Shown piece by piece: positions 25,567 through 33,362 of a stretch of DNA of 64,000 nt (its first letter is position 1; every line of letters starts with the position of its first letter). Both the position numbers and the translations under genes were made by a program. The notes below the pieces were generated by a model. That model was not told the origin of the DNA. It searched no databases and saw only the letters and a program-made list of their open reading frames with translations. Source of the stretch: Candidatus Paceibacterota bacterium (GTDB lineage Bacteria > Verrucomicrobiota > Verrucomicrobiia > Limisphaerales > UBA8199); assembly GCA_035452965.1 (NCBI GenBank), contig DAOTCE010000021.1:1-64000 (forward strand), given 5' to 3'.

Positions 25567-28500
25567 TCACCCTTCTGAGCCATTCCCTTCCGCCCGCCGT
25601 TCCCAGCGGCGCGGGGCGCGCTCCGGCAGGCTGGTATCCGCTTTGGCGTAGTAAGTCTCCTCACCGAACTGGTTGTCGGCCGCTTGTTGCAGCTCGCGCG
25701 AGGGCGCGACGAAGAACTGGTCGTGAGTCTCCATGAAGATGACTTCGCCGGTGGGCCGCATAAAGCAGAGGAACAAGGGACACTTGCCCGGGTGCGCCGC
25801 CACCAAGGCCTGGACCGAGTCAAGGTGCTCCGGCTTGAGATGAGCAGTGTGCAGGCGCAGGTGAACTTGTTTCGTGAAACGCAGCGGCGCGTCTTCCAAC
25901 GGTATGATCTCCTGGGGGAAGAGCTTGGGCCGGTCATCCCCGAGATTGACTTCGCCGATGACCAGGATGGCTTTGCCCGGCGCCAGCAACTCCCGATACT
26001 TGTCGTAGTTCTCGTTCAGGCAAAGGACCTGCACCGAGCCTTCCAGATCCTCGAGGGTGACCAGCGAATAAGGCTTGCCGCTCTTCTTGGAGACGCCGTT
26101 CTGAACTGCCGCGATGAGCCCGCCGATGCGCGTGAGGCTGCGGCTGGGCAACTGTGCAAGTGTGACGGTGTTGGCCAGCGCGTACTTCTCGAGCACCGGC
26201 ACGTAGGGGGTAAGCGGATGTCCCGTCACGTAAAAACCAAGCAACTCCTTCTCATACGCCAGCAGTTTGTGGTCAGGCCATTCCGGGAAACTGTGGTTTT
26301 CCTCCGGAGCCTGCACTGACCGGTCCTCCAGGGCACCAAACAGCGAGGCTTGACCGCGCTCCCGGTCGGCGACAATGCTGGCCGCGCGGGCTAGGGTGCG
26401 GTCCATTCGCGCGAACAAGGTCGCGCGGGTCTGGCCCAGACAATCGCAGGCGCCGCACTTGATCAATGCCTCCAGGACCTTGCGATTGACTGTGCGGGCA
26501 TCCACGCGCTCACACAGATCGGCCAGCGAGGTGAACTTCCGTCCTTCACCCCGGCCTTTCAAAATCGCTTGCACCGCGACTTCTCCGACCCCCTTAACGG
26601 CCGCCAGGCCGAAGCGGATAGCGCTGCCGGGAGCGCCGACGTCCAGTCGGCTTTTAATCTCTGGCGATACTGGTGGCCTTACGGAGTCTGCGGGCGTCTG
26701 AAGCCGGCTGGAGGTCGGCGTTTCCAGTGCCGGCGCGAAATGGACCTGGCTTTCGTTTACATCCGGCGGGAGGACCTCGATATCCATGCTCCGCGCCTCG
26801 GCAATGTACTGGCTGAGCTTGTCGGTGTCCGCCATGTCGTTGGTCATCATGGCGCAGAAGAACTCGACAGGGTAATTGGCTTTGAGATAGGCGGTCTGAT
26901 ACGCGAGGACGGCATAGGCGGCGGCGTGGGATTTGTTGAAGCCGTACCCGGCAAACTTCTCCAACAAGTCGAAGATCTGGTTCGCCTTCGCCGCGGGTAT
27001 GTTGTTTACCCGCGCGCACCCCTTGACGAAGATCTCGCGCTGCTTGATCATCTCATCGTAGTTCTTCTTGCCCATGGCCCGGCGCAGCAAGTCCGCCCCG
27101 CCCAGCGTATAGCCCGCTAGCGCCTGCGCAGCCTGCATCACCTGCTCCTGGTAAATCATGATCCCGTAGGTCTCGCTGCAAATCGGTTGGAGCAACGGAT
27201 GCTCATATTCGATGTTAATCTCGCCGTGGCGGCGCCGGATGAACTCAGGGATCAGCTCCATCGGTCCCGGACGGTAGAGCGCGATCAACGCTGTGATGTG
27301 CTCGATGGAGGCGATCTGGAACTTCCGGCACAGGTCTCGCATCCCGCTGGATTCTAATTGGAACACGCCGAGTGTGTTTGCCTTGTTCAGCAGGTCATAG
27401 GCCTTGGGGTCGTTCAGCGGCAGTGTGTCAATGGGCACTTCGATGCCGCGCGTCTGCTTGACCATTTCACAGGTGTTGCGAATGACCGTGAGGGTTTTGA
27501 GACCAAGAAAGTCCATCTTCAGCAGGCCGAGCGCACCAACCGGCCCCATCGCATACTGGGTAACGATGCCGCCGTCCTCGTCCTGTTTGAGGGGAAGCAG
27601 GTTCACCAGTGGTTGGTCGCCAATCACCACGCCGGCCGCATGCACCGAGGCGTTGCGCGTGAGGTCTTCGAGAACGAACGCCGTGTCAATCAGCTCGCGC
27701 GTAATTTCTTCGTTCTCGTAGGCCTGCTTTAGCTCAGGTGATTGTTTGAGTGCCTTTTCGAGCGTCATTTTGAGGTCGAAGGGAATCATCTTCGCCAGCC
27801 GGTCCCCATCGCTGAAATTCAGACCCATCACCCGGCTTACGTCACGGACAACGGCTTTGGCGCCCAACGTGCCAAAGGTAATGATTTGCGCGACGGCATC
27901 CCGGCCATACTTCTCCCGGACGTATTCGATGACATCGGCGCGCCGGTCGTCGGCAAAGTCAATGTCAATATCCGGCGGGTTAACGCGCTCGGGATTGAGG
28001 AACCGCTCGAACAGCAGGCCGTAGCGGATTGGGTCCACGTTGGAGATGCCCAGAAGGTAGGTCACCAGGGAGCCGGCGGCTGAGCCGCGCGCTCCGCAGG
28101 GAATGCCCCGCTCATGGCCGTAGCGGATGAAGTCACTGACAATCAGGAAGTAGCTGACGAACCCCGTCCTCTCGATGACTTGGAGTTCAAGCTGAAGACG
28201 GTCCAAGAGAGCTTGGACCGCAGCAGCGGCTGGATCCGTGGCGCAGGCGCGGTCGCCCGCGGATTTGCGCGGCGTCCTTGCTGCGAGGCGGTTGGTGCCG
28301 ACGGAAGCGGGGGGGGGGATGTCCCCGGTGTCCGCTGGCGCGGTTGCTTGCGCGACATAGGTTGGGAGCCGTCGCGGATCTTCGACGCGTTCGATAATGA
28401 AATCATGCTTCTCGGCTCGCGCGTGGATGCCGTAGCGTTTGCGCAATCCTTCGGTCAGCAGATGTCGCAAGTAGCCTTCGCGCGTGAAATGCTCCGGCGG

Positions 28501-29373
28501 ATGGAAGACCGGATAATGCAGTGTATCGAAATCGATTTCCAGGTTGCACTTGTCAGCCACTTCCAGTGAGTTCAGCACAGCTTCCGGGACCTCGGAAAAG
28601 CGCGCCCGCATCTCGTCGGCGGAGCGGAGATAGAATTGCTGGTCGGCGTAACGCAACCGTTTTGAATCGGACAACTGGGTCTGCGTGCCGATGCAAATCA
28701 AACAGTCGTGCGCGTGAGCATGGTCCTTCTCGATGTAATGCACGTCGTTGGTCGCAACGAGCTTCAGGCCGAACTCCCTGGCCCAAGGGATCAAGTGGCG
28801 GTTGACCTTGGCTTGTTCGGGCAAGCCATGGTGCTGTAGCTCCAGGTAGAAGTTCTCCGCGCCGAGCGTCTGCTTGAACCAGTCGATCGTTTCGCGCGCC
28901 CGGGGCAGTTGGTCCTTCTGAATCAACTCAGGGATTTCACCTTGCAGGCAGCCAGACAGAGCGATCAGCCCCTCCTTGTGCGTGGTTAGCAGTTCCTTGT
29001 CTATGCGCGGTTTGTAGTAGTAGCCTTCCAAGTGCGCCTTGGTGGCGAGCTGGATCAGGTTCTTGTAGCCAACCTCGTCCTTGGCCAGCAGAACAAGGTG
29101 GTGATACACATCCCGCCCGCCTGTGCTCGTCTTCTTCTCGAACCGGCTCCTGGGAGCGACATACACCTCGCAGCCAATGATTGGCTTGATGCCTCGTTTG
29201 CCTGCCGCTTCGTAGAAGTCAATCGCACCGTAAAGCGTGCCGTGGTCGGTGATCGCCAGGGCGGGCAACCGCAGCTCATGCGCTTTGTCCATCAGCCGGT
29301 CCAGCCGGCAAGCCCCATCGAGTAGTGAGTACTCGGTGTGCAGGTGGAGATGGACGAAATCTGCGTGCGCCAT
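25567..29373 (-). CDS. dnaE: DNA polymerase III alpha subunit
   Basis: This is the replicative polymerase, 1268 residues. The N-terminal PHP domain (residues 1 to about 210) has HLHLHTEYS, LAITDHG and NDVHY, so its metal-site motifs look intact. The polymerase core includes PPDIDIDFADDRR (about residue 469) with the catalytic aspartates and the RNASVHAAGVVIG region. Helix-hairpin-helix motifs follow, then an OB fold (LTRIGGLIAAVQNGVSKKSG, about 1078-1160). Two stretches look like non-conserved insertions: about 334-388 (Ala/Pro/Arg-rich, containing a 10-base C run) and about 880-918 (containing palindromic DNA). Both keep the reading frame. Confidence 0.95.
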   Translation of the reverse strand: MAHADFVHLHLHTEYSLLDGACRLDRLMDKAHELRLPALAITDHGTLYGAIDFYEAAGKRGIKPIIGCEVYVAPRSRFEKKTSTGGRDVYHHLVLLAKDEVGYKNLIQLATKAHLEGYYYKPRIDKELLTTHKEGLIALSGCLQGEIPELIQKDQLPRARETIDWFKQTLGAENFYLELQHHGLPEQAKVNRHLIPWAREFGLKLVATNDVHYIEKDHAHAHDCLICIGTQTQLSDSKRLRYADQQFYLRSADEMRARFSEVPEAVLNSLEVADKCNLEIDFDTLHYPVFHPPEHFTREGYLRHLLTEGLRKRYGIHARAEKHDFIIERVEDPRRLPTYVAQATAPADTGDIPPPASVGTNRLAARTPRKSAGDRACATDPAAAAVQALLDRLQLELQVIERTGFVSYFLIVSDFIRYGHERGIPCGARGSAAGSLVTYLLGISNVDPIRYGLLFERFLNPERVNPPDIDIDFADDRRADVIEYVREKYGRDAVAQIITFGTLGAKAVVRDVSRVMGLNFSDGDRLAKMIPFDLKMTLEKALKQSPELKQAYENEEITRELIDTAFVLEDLTRNASVHAAGVVIGDQPLVNLLPLKQDEDGGIVTQYAMGPVGALGLLKMDFLGLKTLTVIRNTCEMVKQTRGIEVPIDTLPLNDPKAYDLLNKANTLGVFQLESSGMRDLCRKFQIASIEHITALIALYRPGPMELIPEFIRRRHGEINIEYEHPLLQPICSETYGIMIYQEQVMQAAQALAGYTLGGADLLRRAMGKKNYDEMIKQREIFVKGCARVNNIPAAKANQIFDLLEKFAGYGFNKSHAAAYAVLAYQTAYLKANYPVEFFCAMMTNDMADTDKLSQYIAEARSMDIEVLPPDVNESQVHFAPALETPTSSRLQTPADSVRPPVSPEIKSRLDVGAPGSAIRFGLAAVKGVGEVAVQAILKGRGEGRKFTSLADLCERVDARTVNRKVLEALIKCGACDCLGQTRATLFARMDRTLARAASIVADRERGQASLFGALEDRSVQAPEENHSFPEWPDHKLLAYEKELLGFYVTGHPLTPYVPVLEKYALANTVTLAQLPSRSLTRIGGLIAAVQNGVSKKSGKPYSLVTLEDLEGSVQVLCLNENYDKYRELLAPGKAILVIGEVNLGDDRPKLFPQEIIPLEDAPLRFTKQVHLRLHTAHLKPEHLDSVQALVAAHPGKCPLFLCFMRPTGEVIFMETHDQFFVAPSRELQQAADNQFGEETYYAKADTSLPERAPRRWERRAEGNGSEG
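26635..26719. repeat. Palindromic repeat element inserted in frame in dnaE
   Basis: Two similar palindromes, GCCGAC-N5-GTCGGC at 26635-26651 and GCCGGC-N5-GTCGGC at 26703-26719, flank about 50 bases and encode a Pro/Ser/Arg-rich insert. The protein on both sides is ordinary DnaE. This looks like a dispersed palindromic element that has landed inside a gene without breaking the frame. Confidence 0.5.
28309..28318. repeat. Ten-base G homopolymer within dnaE
   Basis: Ten consecutive G (C on the coding strand) encode part of an Asp-Ile-Pro-Pro-Pro stretch within a non-conserved insertion of dnaE. As given, the frame is intact through all 1268 residues. Confidence 0.85.
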
Positions 29374-29762
29374 AGGAACACTCTACGGCTGGACAACCCT
29401 GCCGGGCAAGAAGCGATAACACGGTGGAGTTCATCCGGGGGCATCCCCTTTCCAGCCCGAACGTGGGTGAGGAGAAACTGCAGGTGGGAATCGGCTTGTT
29501 TGTGTTGATACGGAGTGCCGCCACAGTCTGCCGTTCCTGGCGTGGTAAGCGCAGTCGTGTCCGGCGATTACCGGGCCAGAACTTGCACTGTCCGCGCCCT
29601 TCTGCTGCTGGCTGAACTCCCAAACTAGTGCTTGCTCCTGGTCCGCCCCCGGCCCTATAAGCAGATTCATGCGGAGCGAAATTGGGAATTATACCCGGGC
29701 ATGGAGCGGCAAAAGATGCTTGGGCGTTGTTGAGGTTAACCTCGACCCTTAGACATCCAGCC
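29374..29762. other. Intergenic region between dnaE and the duplicated secreted protein
   Basis: This divergent spacer of about 390 bases (about 300 if the downstream gene starts at TTG 29682) must contain promoters in both directions. I see no tRNA, repeat or clear promoter pair. Scattered short open frames have no protein-like features. Confidence 0.35.
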
Positions 29763-32210
29763 GTGCGTTGCGTTCTTCCTCTCTATTTCGTAACCGTGGG
29801 GGCGTTCGCGCTGGCGGCGTACGCCGCGGCTCCATCCGCAGCGTCGGCAGACATCGGCCAGGTCTGGGTACCTTCATCGGCAGATAAGGTGGTGCGCGTT
29901 AGCGGGGTCTATCCGCACCTCGCGGTGTTTAACACCTATGGCGAGTGCGGCATTGGCGCGGTCGTGCCCTGGGCGGACAAGCTCTGGTTTATCACCTACC
30001 CGCCGCATTGCCCGCAAGGAAGCCAGGACAAGCTCTACTCGGTGGACCAGAACCTGAAGCTGGAGATGCGTCCCGAGAGCGTCGGGGGCACCCATGCCAA
30101 CCGTATGATCCACACCGAATCGAGGCAGCTTATCATTGGGCCGCATTTCATTGACGAGGGCGGCAACGTTCGCACCGTGGACATCTCGCGCATGGCGCTG
30201 CGCATTACCGGCAACGCCCGGCACCTCACCGACCCCGCACACAAGGTGTATTTCGTCGGCATGGAGCGCGAACTGTATGAAGTGGATGTCAATACCCTGG
30301 GCGTGAACAAGCTGTACGGTTTGCTCGGTGGCACTTATCCCGGCACCCATGGCAAAGGCGCCGCCACCAGCGCGGGGCACCTGGTCGTGGCCAACAACGG
30401 CGAGCGGGGATGGAGCTTCGCCAAAAACTCGAGTTTTGACGGCCCCGCCGGGTGCCTGGCCCAGTCCGACGGCAAGGATTGGAAACAGGAATGGCAAGTG
30501 ATCGAGCGTGCGGCGTTTACCGAAGTCACTGGGCCCGGTGGCTTGCACGGGAGTGCGCCAGGGGACGATCGCCTGTGGGCGCTGGGCTGGGACAAGCGCT
30601 CGGTTATTCTCAAGCTGCTGGAGCACGGCGAATGGCACACTTTCCGCCTGCCCAAGGGCAGCTATGCTCACGACGCCTTGCACGGCTGGTATACCGAGTG
30701 GCCGCGCATCCGCGAAGTGACCGGGGGACGGTGGCTCGCTCACATGCATGGGCTTTTCTTTGATTTTCCCAGGACCTTCTCAGTCGCCAATTGCGGCGGG
30801 CTGCGGACCATCTCCACTTACACGCGCATGCCGGTGGATTACTGCGCCTGGCAAGGCCAAATCGTGATGGCTCGCGACGATGCCTCGATCATGCAGAACG
30901 AACTGGCCGGTCAATCCCATTCCGCTCTCTGGTTCGGGAGCTGGTCCGACCTCGAAGGCTTCGGCGCGCCCATCGGCTGGGGTGGTCCGTGGCTGAATGA
31001 CGACCTCAAGGCTGGCGAGTCTTCGCCACCTTTCCTCATGGCGGGCTTCAGCGAAGGGACACTGCATCTGAAGCACCGCTCGGATCGCGCCATGGAGTTT
31101 GCGGTCGAGGCTGACTTGCATGGTCGCGGCCAATGGAAGCCGGTAGCCAGCGTGTCTGTGCCCGCCAATGGTTATGCGTTCCGTGTGTTGGATCAGGAGT
31201 TGAAGGCCCAGTGGGTGCGCGTGAAAGCCCGGCAGGCCGTCCGGAGCGCCAGCGCCTTCTTCCATCTTGGCAGCCCGGCGCGCTCCGCTGATCCAGCCCG
31301 GTTCGCCGCCCTGGCAGACTGCGATTATCGCGGTGCGGTCATTGATGCGCTGGTCAAGCCGGAAGCAGGTGACGCTCGCAAGCTTGTCCTGGCGGCAAAC
31401 ACTTACCAGGGAGGGCAGGTGAAAGAGCAACACGTCTGGATCATGGATGGCCGGCTTGACTTCAAGCCTTTGGGCGACGCCGCCAGTGACACGCTACTGC
31501 GCAGGCAATACGGCACGAAGCACAGCTTCAGCGTGGATGCCGCGTCGGTGTTGGTAACGGAAGGGGACAGACGCTACCGCCTGCCCAAAAGTGCGGTTGT
31601 GTATGACGAGCCCTTTGCCACCGGCTGGCCGCGCGACCTGCGTGAAGTTGTTACCGAGCGCAGTCTCTTCAACGCTCACGGGACCATTTACGAAGTTCCC
31701 CGCTCCGACGCGGGTGGCTTTCAGCGTATGCGGCCCATCACTACTCACAACAAGCGTATAAGCGACTTCGCGTCTTGGCGCGGTCTTCTTGTCCTTGCAG
31801 GTGTGCGCGCCGACGCCCAACCGGACGAGCATTGCTACAAGTCCGCCGGCGGCAAAGTGGCTGTGTGGTTCGGTAATGTGGACGACCTCTGGCGCATGGG
31901 TGCTCCCGTGGGCGAGGGCGGACCTTGGAAAGACACCCACGTGGCGCCGGACGCGCCCAGCGATCCTTATCTTATGGCCGGCTACCGCACCAAGTCGCTG
32001 GCGCTTTCGCACCGGGCCACGGCGCCGGTTACGTTCACCATCGAAGTGGACTTTGCCGCTAACGGCGAATGGAGCGAATACCGGAAACTAACTGTCGCGC
32101 CTGGAAAGACGGCCCGGCATCAATTCCCGGCGGGTTATTCCGCGCACTGGGTGCGGCTGAAGGCCGATCGCGCGGCCAAGATTAGCGCTGTCTTTCGCTA
32201 TGCGCCTTAG
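29763..32210 (+). CDS. Secreted protein of unknown function with two homologous halves
   Basis: I cannot name a family for this large protein (about 815 residues). A signal peptide (LPLYFVTVGAFALAAYA) precedes Trp/Gly-rich beta-type sequence. Two segments of about 180 residues resemble each other. The first runs from EWPRIREVTGGRWLAHMHG through WFGSWSDLEGFGAPIGWGGPW to AQWVRVKARQAVRSASAFF; the second runs from GWPRDLREVVTERSLFNAHG through WFGNVDDLWRMGAPVGEGGPW to AHWVRLKADRAAKISAVF. This indicates an internal duplication. It precedes an esterase and faces a GH36 gene, suggesting carbohydrate-related work outside the cell. The start is uncertain: GTG 29763 suits the signal peptide, and TTG 29682 would add 27 residues. 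Confidence 0.7.
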   Translation: MRCVLPLYFVTVGAFALAAYAAAPSAASADIGQVWVPSSADKVVRVSGVYPHLAVFNTYGECGIGAVVPWADKLWFITYPPHCPQGSQDKLYSVDQNLKLEMRPESVGGTHANRMIHTESRQLIIGPHFIDEGGNVRTVDISRMALRITGNARHLTDPAHKVYFVGMERELYEVDVNTLGVNKLYGLLGGTYPGTHGKGAATSAGHLVVANNGERGWSFAKNSSFDGPAGCLAQSDGKDWKQEWQVIERAAFTEVTGPGGLHGSAPGDDRLWALGWDKRSVILKLLEHGEWHTFRLPKGSYAHDALHGWYTEWPRIREVTGGRWLAHMHGLFFDFPRTFSVANCGGLRTISTYTRMPVDYCAWQGQIVMARDDASIMQNELAGQSHSALWFGSWSDLEGFGAPIGWGGPWLNDDLKAGESSPPFLMAGFSEGTLHLKHRSDRAMEFAVEADLHGRGQWKPVASVSVPANGYAFRVLDQELKAQWVRVKARQAVRSASAFFHLGSPARSADPARFAALADCDYRGAVIDALVKPEAGDARKLVLAANTYQGGQVKEQHVWIMDGRLDFKPLGDAASDTLLRRQYGTKHSFSVDAASVLVTEGDRRYRLPKSAVVYDEPFATGWPRDLREVVTERSLFNAHGTIYEVPRSDAGGFQRMRPITTHNKRISDFASWRGLLVLAGVRADAQPDEHCYKSAGGKVAVWFGNVDDLWRMGAPVGEGGPWKDTHVAPDAPSDPYLMAGYRTKSLALSHRATAPVTFTIEVDFAANGEWSEYRKLTVAPGKTARHQFPAGYSAHWVRLKADRAAKISAVFRYAP

Positions 32211-32358
32211 CCAGGGGCGCCTTCCCCGAGGTTGCAGGGGAGCGACGCGGGCAGAGCATATTTCGTAGGTTCTTCTCTATGTGTTGGGGGAGATGTCTGA
32301 AGGACCTCAGCCAGTTCCCGCTTGACCGCGTTTCGGTCGTCGGCAGCATGATGCCTAC

Positions 32359-33297
32359 ATGCTTTTGCCCAATATTCAGGCAGTCTCAAGAAGACAGAAC
32401 TTCCTACTGCCAGCATTGTTGTTGGTGTTGGCTGGCACCACACTCGCCGGCATAGGGAACGCCGCGGGGGCCCAGAAGAAGAGCGCTGGTCCGGCACCCC
32501 TGCCAGGGGTGCAGGTGTTGCGCGACCTGGAATATGTCCAGGGGGGACATGAGCGCAACCGGCTGGATCTTTACCTTCCTGAGAAAGCAGCCCGGCCCCT
32601 GCCGGTGATCCTTTGGGTGCATGGCGGCGGGTGGACGCGCGGAGACAAGACGAATGGGCCGGCGTTCCGGTTTGCCACCAAAGGCTACGCGGTGGCCTCG
32701 ATCAACTACCGATTCAGCCAGCACGCGATCTTTCCCGCGCAAATCCACGACTGCAAGGCGGCGGTCCGCTGGCTGCGCGCCAACGCCCGGGAATTCGGCC
32801 TGGATGCGGATCATATTGGGGCTTGGGGCAGCTCGGCCGGCGGACACCTTGTGGCGCTACTTGGCACCACGGCGGGCGTCAGAGAACTGGAGGGTCCGGG
32901 CGGGAACGAGGAGCAATCCAGCCGGGTGCAGGCCGTGGTGGACTGGTATGGCCCAACGGACTTCCTCACGGTGGGCGCGAAAGAGACCCGCGCCAAATTG
33001 CTCGGAGGCGATGCGCAAGAGAATAGGGAGAACGCCAGGAAAGCCAGCCCCATCACTCATGTGTCCAGGGATGCGACCCCATTTCTAATCATGCACGGCG
33101 ATCTCGACGCCACTGTTCCAATCTCCCAAAGCGAGACGTTCGCCGGAGCGCTGAAGAAAGCTGGGGCGGATGTAACATTCGTAGTCCTTAAAGGTGGCAA
33201 GCACGGTGGCGCCCTTTTCACCAGCGACAAGAACCTGAAACACATTGAGGAATTCTTCGGCAAGCATTTGCTAGAGCCAAAGCCCGCCCATCCATAA
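32359..33297 (+). CDS. Secreted alpha/beta-hydrolase (esterase/lipase, BD-FAE-like)
   Basis: This 312-residue exported hydrolase has an N-terminal signal segment (LLPALLLVLAGTTLAGIGNA) and the oxyanion motif HGGGW. The nucleophile elbow is GSSAGGH, the Asp of the triad lies in HGDLDATVP, and the His in GGKHGG. This pattern is typical of carbohydrate-ester or feruloyl/acetyl esterases fused or linked to glycan degradation. It lies 148 bases after the duplicated secreted protein on the same strand. It is convergent with the GH36 gene. Confidence 0.87.
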   Translation: MLLPNIQAVSRRQNFLLPALLLVLAGTTLAGIGNAAGAQKKSAGPAPLPGVQVLRDLEYVQGGHERNRLDLYLPEKAARPLPVILWVHGGGWTRGDKTNGPAFRFATKGYAVASINYRFSQHAIFPAQIHDCKAAVRWLRANAREFGLDADHIGAWGSSAGGHLVALLGTTAGVRELEGPGGNEEQSSRVQAVVDWYGPTDFLTVGAKETRAKLLGGDAQENRENARKASPITHVSRDATPFLIMHGDLDATVPISQSETFAGALKKAGADVTFVVLKGGKHGGALFTSDKNLKHIEEFFGKHLLEPKPAHP

Positions 33298-33362
33298 GTT
33301 CGGCGCGCCCGGTATAATCGAATCCAGGTTTTCTCTCGTAGGGGCCAGGCGGGTGCGGGGGT

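Noticed and set aside
29374..29762. Possible tRNA or small RNA gene in the dnaE spacer
   Set aside because: No cloverleaf-compatible arms or T-loop consensus could be found by eye.
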